DNA of 64,000 nucleotides from Verrucomicrobiota bacterium (GTDB lineage: Bacteria > Verrucomicrobiota > Verrucomicrobiia > Chthoniobacterales > Chthoniobacteraceae): positions 1-64,000 of the forward strand of contig VFJQ01000057.1 in NCBI GenBank assembly GCA_009885995.1, in the 5' to 3' direction. A program made the position numbers and the translations under genes. Shown here piece by piece: positions 1-8,520 of this stretch (position 1 is the first letter of the stretch; every line of letters begins with the position of its first letter). The notes beneath the pieces are model-generated. The model did not search any database and was not told where the DNA came from. It worked only from the letters and a program-made list of their open reading frames with translations.

Positions 1-213
1 CACTACAACGCCAAACGCACTCCACCTCACACCGTTCCAAGAGAAGCATTCCTTTTAACCACCCTCATAATACCCGAAAGGCTGGGTCAACTGTCGAACT
101 TGGGCTAACTTAAATGCCATTCAGAGCAGCCCTCGACACTTCTGTGAAGGCGGATCGCACCCGTCTTCTCCCGAAGCTCGACGCATCCCGATCTCCCGCT
201 ACTCTCGCGACTC

Positions 214-543
214 ATGTTTCCCACCATCGCGCTCGCCGAAGACAAACCGTGGCAGCCCGGCCCTTACGAAGGCGTCGAGCTGAAGATCCTGCACAAGCAC
301 GAAGCGACCGGCGGCGTGGTCGTGCTGCGGAAATTTCACGCAGGCAAAACCATCCCGGCGCACACGCATCCGGTTGCGAACGAATGGGCGTGGATCCTCT
401 CCGGCGAGTGGGAGGAAAGCGGCGTGACCTACACGCCGGGCACGCTGTTCTTCGCGCCGAAGGGCATGCAGCACGGGCCGCATGTGGCGAAGACGGAAGT
501 CGTCAGCCTGACGATGTTCGACGGCCCGCTGACCGTGGCGTGA
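214..543 (+). CDS. small cupin-domain protein
   Basis: This 109-residue protein is a single cupin barrel. The first metal-binding motif is seen as AHTHPVANEWAWILSGEW and the second as YTPGTLFFAPKGMQHGP, with the usual His-X-His and a later His as likely metal ligands. Stand-alone cupins of this size bind a metal and act as small dioxygenases, isomerases or sensors; the substrate cannot be told. No clear Shine-Dalgarno sequence precedes the ATG and there is no signal peptide. Its stop lies 4 bp from the stop of the convergent VOC gene. Bases 1-213 upstream hold nothing I can identify. Confidence 0.8.
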   Translation: MFPTIALAEDKPWQPGPYEGVELKILHKHEATGGVVVLRKFHAGKTIPAHTHPVANEWAWILSGEWEESGVTYTPGTLFFAPKGMQHGPHVAKTEVVSLTMFDGPLTVA

Positions 544-547
544 CCTT

Positions 548-895
548 CTACGACCGCTTGCGCGTGAGCATGATCTCGTTGCCCTCGGGGTCCACGCACA
601 TGGCGAGGTGCGGCGGTTCGTCATCCTCGGGTTGCGGTTCGCGGGTGAGCTGACCGCCCGCCGCCACGATCTCTGCCGCGCCCGCGATCACGTCGGGCAC
701 TTGAAAGTTCAGCCCCGTCCAGGTGCGCCCGCCTTCGCCGCCGCCGTGGATGCCGATCACGCCGCCGCAGATGCTCACCTCGCTGATGATCTCGTTCTGC
801 TTCAGCACCGTGCCGCCGAAGACCTTCACGTAGAAGTCCAGCGCCCGTTGCATGTCCACAGCCCAGATCACGTATTTGAGTCGTTCGACGTTCAT
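548..895 (-). CDS. VOC (glyoxalase/bleomycin-resistance) family protein
   Basis: The 115-residue product has the VOC start LKYVIWAVDMQRALDFYVKVFG and the closing strand VDPEGNEIMLTRK, the signature of a single VOC module made of two beta-alpha-beta-beta-beta units. Such proteins usually dimerise around a divalent metal and act in glyoxal detoxification, dioxygenation or antibiotic binding. The exact reaction is not deducible. It is convergent with the cupin gene and divergent from nothing obvious, so probably monocistronic. Confidence 0.85.
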   Translation of the reverse strand: MNVERLKYVIWAVDMQRALDFYVKVFGGTVLKQNEIISEVSICGGVIGIHGGGEGGRTWTGLNFQVPDVIAGAAEIVAAGGQLTREPQPEDDEPPHLAMCVDPEGNEIMLTRKRS

Positions 896-959
896 GTGCC
901 GTGTGTGACACGGATTGATCCGCGGAGACAGCGAATCTTCCGCCCGTATCGGTCGGATG

Positions 960-1541
960 CTAAGCGAGCAGCTTCGCCAAATGCCGCGCGAGCTGCGTGC
1001 CGAGGTTCTTCACCTTCGCGGCCTGCTTCTCGTTCGCCAGCGAACCGTCCTCGCCAAACGCCTCGTGCGCCTTGCTCACCGCGACCTGATCGGGCAGCAC
1101 GGTCACGCCGATATTCCCGAGGATCGCGCGCACATGCACGAGCCCGCGCAACCCGCCGAGCGCTCCCGGCGATGCCGCGCAAAGAATCGCCGTCTTGCCG
1201 GTGAACGCGACCAGCGGCGGCTCGTCGACGCTCTCCGCGCGCGACACCCAGTCGATCGCGTTCTTCAACGCTGCGGTGATGCTGCTGTTGTATTCCGGCG
1301 ATGCGATGAGCAGCCCGTGATGCTCGCGGAAGAGCTGCTTCAGCTTCTTTGCCGCCTCCGGCATTCCTTCGGCCGCTTCGAGATCCTGGTCGAAGACCGG
1401 CAACGGAAAGTCGCGGAGCGCCACCAGTGTCACGTCCGCGCCGGCTTCGCGCGCGCCTTCCGCGGCGATGGCGGCGAGCTTTTGGTTGAAGGAATCGCGG
1501 CGAAGGCTGCCGCCGAAAGCGAGGATGCGTGGCGTGGTCAT
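960..1541 (-). CDS. NAD(P)H-dependent FMN reductase
   Basis: This 193-residue flavodoxin-fold protein starts MTTPRILAFGGSLRRDSFN, the FMN phosphate-binding loop of the NADPH-dependent FMN/azo/chromate reductase family. The second signature, LLIASPEYNSSITAALKNAIDW, is also present. It should reduce FMN or quinone-like substrates in the cytoplasm. I chose the ATG at 1541 because the family starts here; the reading frame stays open far upstream, but that extension has no family resemblance and overlaps the ceramidase-like gene antisense. Confidence 0.88.
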   Translation of the reverse strand: MTTPRILAFGGSLRRDSFNQKLAAIAAEGAREAGADVTLVALRDFPLPVFDQDLEAAEGMPEAAKKLKQLFREHHGLLIASPEYNSSITAALKNAIDWVSRAESVDEPPLVAFTGKTAILCAASPGALGGLRGLVHVRAILGNIGVTVLPDQVAVSKAHEAFGEDGSLANEKQAAKVKNLGTQLARHLAKLLA

Positions 1542-1661
1542 GGCGAGCTTTATCGTTCGCGACGGCGCTTCCCGTCGATGCTGAACTTGCTGGCGGCGGT
1601 CCCTCGCATGGACCTCCGCGTGGCTTTCTAATCCGGAGCCGCCCAGCCGGATTGATCCAGC

Positions 1662-3113
1662 ATGACTCACCTCCGCTCCCTCCTCGCCCTCGTCGTCGCG
1701 CTCGTCGCGCAGACAGCGTTCGCCCAGCCGGTCTTTCGCGCCGGCGCTTTCGCGCAGGATATCTCGCCGACGAAATTTCCCGTGCCCGTCAATGGCAGCG
1801 TGAAGGGCAACTTCGCGCAGGGCATCACCGACCCGCTGCACGCGCGCTGCCTCGCGCTGAACGACGGGAAACATGAACTCATCCTGTGCGTCGTCGATGC
1901 GTGCATGATCCCGCGCGAGGTGTGCGAGAAGGCCAAGGAACTCGCCTCGGCGAAGACAGGCGTGCCCGCGTCGCATATGCTCATCTCGGCCACGCACACG
2001 CACTCGGCCACGACGCTCGCGAGCGTTTTCCAGAGCGACGCCGATCCCGAGTTTGTCGCCGCGGTGCGGGAGCGGATCGCGCAGGGCTTGATCCAGGCGC
2101 ACGCGAACCTCGAACCCGCCGAGATCGGATGGGGGAAGGGGAGCGATCCGCACGATGTCTTCAATCGCCGCTGGCTCATGATGGAGGGCGAGAGCTACGC
2201 GAATCCGTTCGGCGTCACGGCGGATCGCGCGCTGATGAATCCCGGTTATCAGAACCCGAAGGTGAGCAAGCCGACGGGGCCGATCGATCCGGACGTTTTC
2301 ATCCTCGTCGCGCGCGCGGCGGGCGATCACCGGCCGATCGCCGTGCTCGCGAATTACAGCCTGCACTACGTCGGCGGACTCGCGCCGCTGTCGGCGGATT
2401 ACTTCGGCGCATTCGCTCGCGAGATCGGCGCGCGGCTCGGCGCGGGCGACGCGCGCTACGGGGGCAAGCCCGCCTTCGTCGGCATCATGTCGAACGGCAC
2501 GAGCGGGAACATCAACAACGTGAACTTCGGCGGGAAATCGCCGGCGAAGCAGGAGCCGGGTGAGAAGATCCGGAAGGTCGCCGCGAGCGTGGCCGATGCG
2601 GCGATGAAGGCTTACGAGCAGATCCAATTCAAACCGCAGGCGGCGCTCGGTTCCGCCGAGGAAGACCTCACGCTCGCGGTCCGCAAGCCGACGAAGGAGG
2701 AACTCGTGCGCGCGAATGATCTCCTCGCGACGACGCCGAAGGACAAGGACGGGCAGTTTGCCGCGCGCGATGCGATCTACGCTCGCGAGTCGGTGAAGCT
2801 CGACGCGTATCCGGACACGGTGCCGGTGAAACTCCAGGCGCATCGCATCGGCGACCTGAGCCTCGCGGCGATCCCGTGTGAGGTGTTCGTGGAGATCGGG
2901 CTCGACCTGAAAGAGCGCACGCCCTTCGCCGGCCACTTCACCGTCTCGCTCGCGAATGGCTACGACGGCTACCTTCCCACCACCGAGCACCACGCGCTCG
3001 GCGGCTACGAGACGTGGCGGGCGCGCAGCAGCTACCTCGAAGTGCCTGCGGCGGAGAAGATCACCGCGCGGCTCATGGCGCTGCTGGCGAAACTCAAGGA
3101 ACAGCAGCGGTAG
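1662..3113 (+). CDS. neutral/alkaline ceramidase-like exported hydrolase
   Basis: The 483-residue product has a signal peptide (LRSLLALVVALVAQTAFAQ) followed by the N-terminal catalytic-type domain of neutral/alkaline non-lysosomal ceramidases. Visible are the early FRAGAFAQDISP strand, VDACMIPREV and the metal-site motif SATHTHSATT around residues 110-120. It is shorter than true ceramidases and lacks their C-terminal immunoglobulin-like domain, as is common for bacterial paralogues of unknown substrate (an amide or glycan is possible). Its TAG stop codon is the first three bases of a palindromic repeat at 3110-3162. Confidence 0.82.
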   Translation: MTHLRSLLALVVALVAQTAFAQPVFRAGAFAQDISPTKFPVPVNGSVKGNFAQGITDPLHARCLALNDGKHELILCVVDACMIPREVCEKAKELASAKTGVPASHMLISATHTHSATTLASVFQSDADPEFVAAVRERIAQGLIQAHANLEPAEIGWGKGSDPHDVFNRRWLMMEGESYANPFGVTADRALMNPGYQNPKVSKPTGPIDPDVFILVARAAGDHRPIAVLANYSLHYVGGLAPLSADYFGAFAREIGARLGAGDARYGGKPAFVGIMSNGTSGNINNVNFGGKSPAKQEPGEKIRKVAASVADAAMKAYEQIQFKPQAALGSAEEDLTLAVRKPTKEELVRANDLLATTPKDKDGQFAARDAIYARESVKLDAYPDTVPVKLQAHRIGDLSLAAIPCEVFVEIGLDLKERTPFAGHFTVSLANGYDGYLPTTEHHALGGYETWRARSSYLEVPAAEKITARLMALLAKLKEQQR

Positions 3114-3162
3114 GGACCGCTGTCCCCAGCGGTCCGCGGACGGCTGGGACAGCCGTCCCTAC
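3110..3162. repeat. double-hairpin palindromic repeat (family A)
   Basis: Two back-to-back perfect hairpins are seen: GGACCGCTG-TCCC-CAGCGGTCC and GGACGGCTG-GGA-CAGCCGTCC. They are enclosed by outer arms GTAGGGAC and GTCCCTAC. An inverted copy of the same module lies at about 63006-63091, with about 33 extra bases in the middle. The element supplies the TAG stop of the upstream ceramidase-like gene and could act as a transcription terminator. Confidence 0.85.
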
Positions 3163-3236
3163 CGGTTTGCCGCACGGAGAAAGCGCTTGCGCAAAGGCTT
3201 TGCGAGCGGCACATCCCGCGGCCCGTGACTCGACCC

Positions 3237-4913
3237 ATGGCTTTATCCAACCCGCGAAACGGTCTTCGTCAGCCATCGGAGCGCTGGCGGTCACTGCGAC
3301 TTGCCCTCGCTTTCGCGATCTTTGGCGCGCTGCTTCCGCTGCACGGCGCTGAGCCGTCGAAGGGGAAGAAACCGCTGAAGTTGGACGACTACCTGCGCAT
3401 GGTGGTCGAGCGCAATGAGACCATCCAGGCCCAGCTCTTCGGCACGGAGTCGAGCCGGCAGCGCGCGCTGGCCGAGCGCGGCGCCTTCGAGCCCGAGTGG
3501 GTGAGCTCCGCCACGCGCGAGGCGAACAAACGCCGCAACACCACCGAGCAGCAGCGCAACCTCGCCGGCGTCCCGATCCTCGACGAGCGGAACAACCGCT
3601 TCGATTCCGCCATCGAGCAACTGACGCCGACGGGCGCGAAGATCCGGCTCGGTTACACGCTGAACAACTTCAACAACAACCTCGGCCCCGTCTCCGTCAC
3701 CGGCAGCACGCGGAGCGACGAGTGGCAGGGCTTTGCCGGCGCCACGGTCACGCAGCCGCTTTTGAAAAACGGCTGGGGCGCTGCGTCGCTCGCGGCGTTG
3801 CGGATCGGGGCGATCAACTCCGAGTCCGCGTTTCAAGAATACCGCCGGCAGCTCATGGTCACGCTCTCGCAGGCCGAGGCTGCCTATTGGGGCGTGTATT
3901 TTGCGCAGGAGCAGTCGCGGTTCCTCGATGAGTCCGTCTCCGTCGCCGAGTCGATCCTCCATGACAGCCGCGAGAAGCTGAAGGCGGGCAAGGGCTCGGA
4001 GCTCGAAGTGCTCGAAGCCGAGGCTGGCATCGCGCTACGCCACACCAAACGCAACGAGGCCCAGCAGCGCTCCAGCGAGGCCATGAGCCAGCTCCTCGTC
4101 CACAGCGGACAGACGCCGGGCGACCAGCCGGGCGGTTACGTGGCGATCGACGACCCGAACCTCGTGCTGCCGCACGCGGGCTACGAGGAGAGCTGGCGCA
4201 GCGCCGTGGAGTTGAATCCCGACTATCTCATGCAACACAAGAAGCTCGAAGAAGCGCTCGTGCGGCTCGGCTTCGCGAAGAACCAGCGCCTGCCCGAGCT
4301 GAACCTCAAAGGGTCCGCCGGCCTCAACGGTCTCGGACTTTCCGCGGGCGACGCGTGGGATGAGACCACCAGCGGTGATTTTCCCTCGTGGTCGATCGGT
4401 GCCGAGTTTCGCCTGCCGCTCGGCGGCGGCATCCGCGGCCGGCACGAGCTCGAAGCAATGCGGGCGACCGTCCTCCAGACGCAATTCCAACTCCAGGGCA
4501 TGGAGACGCAGATCGCCAATGCGCTCAACAACACGCTCAAGAAACTGCGCATCACGCGCGCGACCATCGACGACTACGACACGATGGTCCGCTTCAACGA
4601 ACGGCTGCTGAAGACCGAGCGCGAGCGGCTGCTCGTCGGCAAGGTGGAAGGCCATCGCGTGCTGGAAGTCGAGGCCGGGCTTTTCGAGGTGAAGCAAGGC
4701 ATGGCCGACGCCCGCGTGCAGCTCCGCCGCGCCGCGATCGAGCTCTACCTCGCCGAAGGCTCCACGCTGAAGCGGCGCGGGATGGAGTTCACCCCGAACG
4801 ATCTGCGCGACCAGACGCGCCGGCTGCTCGAAGCGCCGAAGAAGAACTCCCGCGTCGAGCCCTCCAGCTACGTCCCGCCGAAGCTCAACCTCCGCGAGAC
4901 CCAGAAGCGCTAG
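3237..4913 (+). CDS. TolC-family outer membrane efflux channel
   Basis: This protein has a signal peptide (RLALAFAIFGALLPLHGAEP), then two long-helix repeats with the TolC/OEP pattern. YLRMVVERNETIQAQ opens the first helical pair, and the second repeat ends in KLRITRATIDDYDTMVRFNERLLKTERERLLVG. It should form the outer-membrane duct of an RND or ABC efflux or type I secretion system. No inner-membrane or adaptor partner is adjacent. The frame allows a GTG at 3225, but the ATG at 3237 gives a better signal-peptide start. The stop codon TAG lies in the target site of the repeat beginning at 4911. Confidence 0.87.
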   Translation: MALSNPRNGLRQPSERWRSLRLALAFAIFGALLPLHGAEPSKGKKPLKLDDYLRMVVERNETIQAQLFGTESSRQRALAERGAFEPEWVSSATREANKRRNTTEQQRNLAGVPILDERNNRFDSAIEQLTPTGAKIRLGYTLNNFNNNLGPVSVTGSTRSDEWQGFAGATVTQPLLKNGWGAASLAALRIGAINSESAFQEYRRQLMVTLSQAEAAYWGVYFAQEQSRFLDESVSVAESILHDSREKLKAGKGSELEVLEAEAGIALRHTKRNEAQQRSSEAMSQLLVHSGQTPGDQPGGYVAIDDPNLVLPHAGYEESWRSAVELNPDYLMQHKKLEEALVRLGFAKNQRLPELNLKGSAGLNGLGLSAGDAWDETTSGDFPSWSIGAEFRLPLGGGIRGRHELEAMRATVLQTQFQLQGMETQIANALNNTLKKLRITRATIDDYDTMVRFNERLLKTERERLLVGKVEGHRVLEVEAGLFEVKQGMADARVQLRRAAIELYLAEGSTLKRRGMEFTPNDLRDQTRRLLEAPKKNSRVEPSSYVPPKLNLRETQKR

Positions 4914-5160
4914 GAGCCTGTCGGGCTTTCCATTCCCGGCAAGTTTTGCTTAAAAGCGTGGATGGCCGCCCGCTTCATCACCATCGACCGCCTGTCCCGA
5001 ATGGCATTAAGATAAGGAGCTTTTAGGAGTCTGTCGGACTTACGTGTGCGTATTTCTTATACGGCCCGTCACGGCGTTTTTATTTTCCGGGAGACATCGG
5101 GTGGCGGAAAAAATGGGGTATTTTCATCAAAAAAAGGTTAAGCCCGACAGGCTCCTAGCC
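4911..5160. mobile_element. MITE-like element with GAGCCTGTCGGGCTT inverted ends
   Basis: The segment starts CTAG-GAGCCTGTCGGGCTT and ends with the exact reverse complement followed by CTAG (about 5140-5160). An internal, slightly diverged copy of the left end (TTAG-GAGTCTGTCGGACTT) lies at about 5024. This suggests either one 250-bp element or a nested 134-bp element (5024-5157) inside an older copy. Nothing inside looks like a transposase. Another copy of the end sequence lies at 37296. CTAG/YTAG targets are typical of IS5-group transposition, which is knowledge of that family rather than something shown here. Confidence 0.75.
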
Positions 5161-5466
5161 CGCAATATCCGTGGAGGCATCTTCCTCGCCATTCTCATTG
5201 GCGGGCTTGGTTTCATTCACGTCGTTCAGACCGACAGTTTTATTACCATCGTCCCCAAATCGAGATTTACCTTCTCCAACACATTCACATCCGTTTCCGA
5301 GATCGTGGCCCGTTACAACAATCGCTCGCTTGGCGACGCGATTCGAGGCGATTCACAGCTTGACCATCTTGTGCGCGAGTTGGAGTGCCGAGGAGAGATT
5401 TCTAATCACAAGCGCACATGGAGTGAGGTTGAGGATCAGGTCAGAAGCTCTCTTCCCGACCAATGA
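5044..5466 (+). CDS. hypothetical membrane-anchored protein, 5' end replaced by a repeat
   Basis: The reading frame has one membrane segment (GGIFLAILIGGLGFIHVVQ) and then about 85 residues of soluble sequence with no family I recognise. The first 38 or so codons are read through the inverted-repeat element that ends at about 5160, so the annotated GTG start is doubtful. The original start has probably been lost or lies at the element boundary. GTG at 5101 is an alternative start in the same frame. It may be a truncated gene rather than an expressed one. Confidence 0.35.
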   Translation: MCVFLIRPVTAFLFSGRHRVAEKMGYFHQKKVKPDRLLARNIRGGIFLAILIGGLGFIHVVQTDSFITIVPKSRFTFSNTFTSVSEIVARYNNRSLGDAIRGDSQLDHLVRELECRGEISNHKRTWSEVEDQVRSSLPDQ

Positions 5467-5651
5467 AAGCGCCTACCCTATGAAAGGTGTCGAGTTAGTG
5501 GGCGCTAGTTAGCTGAGGTGTTGGGTGGTGGGTTAAAAGGTGAGTGGTGAGGTGAGGGTGACGTGGGATCTTCGGAACGCTTCCGCTTCGTGACGCTCCA
5601 CCCGCCGCTTTCGGCAGTGTCAGGGAGGGCCGGGTGTCTTACGCTGCGGGC

Positions 5652-6914
5652 ATGAAAGCGTTTTTCCTCCTCTTCGCGCTCACCGTCTCGTCACTCCACG
5701 CTGCAAACTGGCCGGCGTGGCGCGGGCCGACGGGGCAGGGGATTTGCGAGGAGAAGGGGCTGCCGGTGAAGTGGAGCAAGACCGAGCACGTGAAGTGGCG
5801 CGTGGCTTTGCCCGAGCGCGGGAATTCGACGCCGATCGTGTGGGGCGAGCGCGTCTTCGTCACGCAGCCGGTGGGGGAGCGGCGGACGCTGATGTGCTTC
5901 GATCGCAAGGACGGCAAGCTGCTCTGGCAGCAAGGCGTGACGACGGCGGAGAAGGAGCCGACGCACGGCACGAACCCGTATTGCTCCGCGTCGCCGGTGA
6001 CCGATGGCGAGCGGGTGATCGTGTCGTTCGCGTCGGACGGGCTGTTTTGCTACGACTTCGCGGGCAAGGAGCTGTGGAAGCGCACGGATCTCGGGAAGCA
6101 GATTCACATCTGGGGTAACGCCGCGTCGCCGGTGATCCATGGGGATCTGTGCTTCCTCAACTTCGGCCCCGGCGAGACGACCTACCTCCTCGCCGTGGAC
6201 AAGAATACGGGCAAGACGCTGTGGAAGCATGACGAGGAGACGGGCTACGGGAAGCCGCAGACCGCGGACCCGGCGGCGGGCAAACGCGGCGATCCGACGT
6301 TCATCGGCTCGTGGACGACGCCGACGCTCATCAAGGTGGAGGGGAAGGAGCAGGTGCTGATGAGCTGGCCGCGACGGCTGGCGGCTTACGACCCGGCGAA
6401 CGGCAAGGAGCTGTGGACGTGCGCGGGCTTGAATCCGCTCGTCTATACGTCGCCGATCGCTGAGGGGGAGAGCGTGGTGGCGATGGGCGGCTTTGGCGGC
6501 TCGGCGATCGGCGTGCGCGCGGGCGGGAGTGGGGACATCACGGAGTCGCGGCGGCTGTGGCATCACCCGCGCAGCCCGCAGCGGATCGCGTCGGGCGCGA
6601 TCCACGAGGGGCGCATCTACATTCACAACGACCCCGGCACGGCGATGTGCCTCGACTTGAAAACAGGCGAAGCGCTGTGGACCGAGCGGCTCAAGGGCGA
6701 GGGGAAGAGCGGGACGAACTGGAGCAGCGTGATGCTCGCCGAAGGGAACTGCTACACGATCACGCAGGGCGGCGATTGCTTCGTGTTCAAGGCGGGGCCG
6801 ACCTTCGAGCTGGTATCGATGAACCCGCTGGGCGAGCCGAGCAACTCGTCGGTGGTGCCGTCGAACGGCGAGCTGTTCATCCGCACGCACGCGGCGCTGT
6901 GGTGCATCAAGTGA
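5652..6914 (+). CDS. exported PQQ-like beta-propeller protein
   Basis: The 420-residue protein begins with a signal peptide (MKAFFLLFALTVSSLHA) and continues NWPAWRGPTGQGICEEKGLPVKW, the standard opening of the Verrucomicrobia/Planctomycetes outer-membrane PQQ-like (BamB-type) propellers. Repeated blade motifs such as FDRKDGKLLWQ, VDKNTGKTLWKH and YDPANGKELWTC mark at least six blades. There is no haem motif. Proteins of this family are periplasmic or surface scaffolds or putative dehydrogenases; the role is unknown. A start at 5634 is possible but would precede the signal peptide by six residues. Confidence 0.85.
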   Translation: MKAFFLLFALTVSSLHAANWPAWRGPTGQGICEEKGLPVKWSKTEHVKWRVALPERGNSTPIVWGERVFVTQPVGERRTLMCFDRKDGKLLWQQGVTTAEKEPTHGTNPYCSASPVTDGERVIVSFASDGLFCYDFAGKELWKRTDLGKQIHIWGNAASPVIHGDLCFLNFGPGETTYLLAVDKNTGKTLWKHDEETGYGKPQTADPAAGKRGDPTFIGSWTTPTLIKVEGKEQVLMSWPRRLAAYDPANGKELWTCAGLNPLVYTSPIAEGESVVAMGGFGGSAIGVRAGGSGDITESRRLWHHPRSPQRIASGAIHEGRIYIHNDPGTAMCLDLKTGEALWTERLKGEGKSGTNWSSVMLAEGNCYTITQGGDCFVFKAGPTFELVSMNPLGEPSNSSVVPSNGELFIRTHAALWCIK

Positions 6915-6921
6915 TGCGTCG

Positions 6922-7686
6922 CTAGCGCTGGCCGCGCTGCGGGTTCCAGTAGCCGTTGTCATCCTCCGGACCGAACCAGCCGATATTCCACTTCTCCTCG
7001 TCGCCGCCATAGCTGTTGCGGGTGCCGATCTTTGAGGGCTTTTCGGCGCTGATGTGGCCGTCGCACCACGCGACGTTGGCGGTTTCGTTGTGGCGGAAGT
7101 GAACGCTCGGCGAGAGCGGGCCGCGCGGGCGGCCGCGGTAATCGACCCACTGCCACGGCTCGGCATAGGCGTATTCCTGGAGCCCGTCTTCGCGGGGAAA
7201 GGCGCAGTCGGCGAACATGACGACGCGGCTGGCCGTTGGGACATTTGCGGCGCGCTCGGGCTTGAACGGATCGAGCGGCGTGCCGCCGATGTAGGCGGCG
7301 TTGTAGCCGTAGCCGCCGGTGCCGTCTTCGAAGGACTGCGGGCCGGAGAGCACGCGGTGCAGCGCGGGGCAGAGCTTCACGTGGCGGTCTCTGCCGAGGT
7401 AAGGCGCGAGCGGGCCTTTGGTGGGATCGAACTTCGCCTTCACGCCGCTGCGCACGCCGTGCCAGCGGATGCGGTTTCCCGGCTCCTGCGCGGGGACGTA
7501 TTGGCCGCCGTTTTCGCCGAGGTAGGTGAGCGCAGCGGCGCTGAGTTGGCGGAGGTTGCCGACGCATTTCGCGGCGTCACCGCGGCCACGGGCGGAATTG
7601 ATCGCTGTGAATGAAAGCGCCGCGAGCACGGCGATGATGGCGATGGTGACGAGCAGTTCGAGGAGGGTGAAAGCGCGCGAACGCAT
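6922..7686 (-). CDS. type II secretion/type IV pilin-like protein with H-X9-DG motif
   Basis: The product starts MRSRAFTLLELLVTIAIIAVLAALS, a class III prepilin leader with the FTLLE cleavage and methylation site and one hydrophobic helix. Near the C-terminus, RHNETANVAWCDGH matches the prepilin-processing-associated H-X9-DG motif that is abundant in Planctomycetota and Verrucomicrobiota. It is probably a minor pseudopilin exported by a PilD/type II-like system. It is the last gene of a same-strand cluster and starts 3 bp after the stop of the PEP-CTERM gene upstream. Confidence 0.9.
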   Translation of the reverse strand: MRSRAFTLLELLVTIAIIAVLAALSFTAINSARGRGDAAKCVGNLRQLSAAALTYLGENGGQYVPAQEPGNRIRWHGVRSGVKAKFDPTKGPLAPYLGRDRHVKLCPALHRVLSGPQSFEDGTGGYGYNAAYIGGTPLDPFKPERAANVPTASRVVMFADCAFPREDGLQEYAYAEPWQWVDYRGRPRGPLSPSVHFRHNETANVAWCDGHISAEKPSKIGTRNSYGGDEEKWNIGWFGPEDDNGYWNPQRGQR

Positions 7687-7689
7687 CGC

Positions 7690-8520
7690 TCAAGACCTCC
7701 GCCTTCTCACCGCGCCGAGCAAGCCCGCAGCGAAGAGCGCGGCAACGCCGGGCTCGGGCACGGTGTGCAGCACGCCGATCGCGTCGAGGTCGAAGCCGCC
7801 GGTGTTGAACGGCGTGGGCCACGGGTCGTTGATGATCCGCAACTCGGTGTCGCGCCGCGCGTAGAGCGGATCGATCGAGCCGACGACATCGACGAGGCGC
7901 ACGGCGGTGATGGCGTTGATGTCGAGGCCGGACCTGCCGGCGAGCAGCGAGAGATCGAAGGGCGTGCCGAAGCCGACGCGGTATTTTCCAGCGAAGCCGT
8001 CGATGTCCCTCGGGTTGATCGCGTTCAGCGCGGTGTTCTGGTCGATCTGGTCGGCGGTCTGCGTGAGCGAGTGATTCGGGAAGCGGAAGAACGTGGCGCC
8101 GTCGGAGCTGACCTCGACGAAGGCGAGTTCGAGGAAGGTGTCGTTGAAGCCATTCTCGAACACGGCGAAATCCCACGAGGGACCGTTCGCAATCGGCTGC
8201 GCGAAGGTCACGACGATCGAGCCTCCGTCGCCGAGGCTGAGCACGGTGCTCGGGGTGATGCTGGGCTCGCCGGTATCGATGTCGAAGGCGTTGGCGGGGC
8301 CAAGCACGGCGCCGGGATTGCCGAAGGAGACAAGCGGGCTGTCCGGGTCGCCGATCTCGTAGGGCCCGCGCACGATCGTGCCCGTGGCCGATCCCCAGGC
8401 GATGATGCGCGAGTCGTCCGCAGCGATGGCGGTGGTGCCGGGCTGGCCCGCGGCGGGGGCGTAGATGCCGGCGCGTGCAGCGAGGCCGAGGCAGAGCAGC
8501 GTGAAGACGAGCGCTTTCAC
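7690..8520 (-). CDS. PEP-CTERM exported protein, GTG start overlapping upstream gene
   Basis: The 276-residue product has a signal peptide (VKALVFTLLCLGLAARAG). Its body contains FAVFENGFNDTFLELAFVEVSSDG, a pattern common in secreted lectin-like domains of this phylum. It ends with a PEP-CTERM sorting signal: VPEPGVAALFAAGLLGA followed by RRRR. PEP-CTERM proteins are handled by an exosortase, which is not in this window. The start is GTG at 8520, because this codon overlaps the TGA of the upstream gene (GTGA) and no ATG gives a signal peptide. Confidence 0.8.
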   Translation of the reverse strand: MKALVFTLLCLGLAARAGIYAPAAGQPGTTAIAADDSRIIAWGSATGTIVRGPYEIGDPDSPLVSFGNPGAVLGPANAFDIDTGEPSITPSTVLSLGDGGSIVVTFAQPIANGPSWDFAVFENGFNDTFLELAFVEVSSDGATFFRFPNHSLTQTADQIDQNTALNAINPRDIDGFAGKYRVGFGTPFDLSLLAGRSGLDINAITAVRLVDVVGSIDPLYARRDTELRIINDPWPTPFNTGGFDLDAIGVLHTVPEPGVAALFAAGLLGAVRRRRS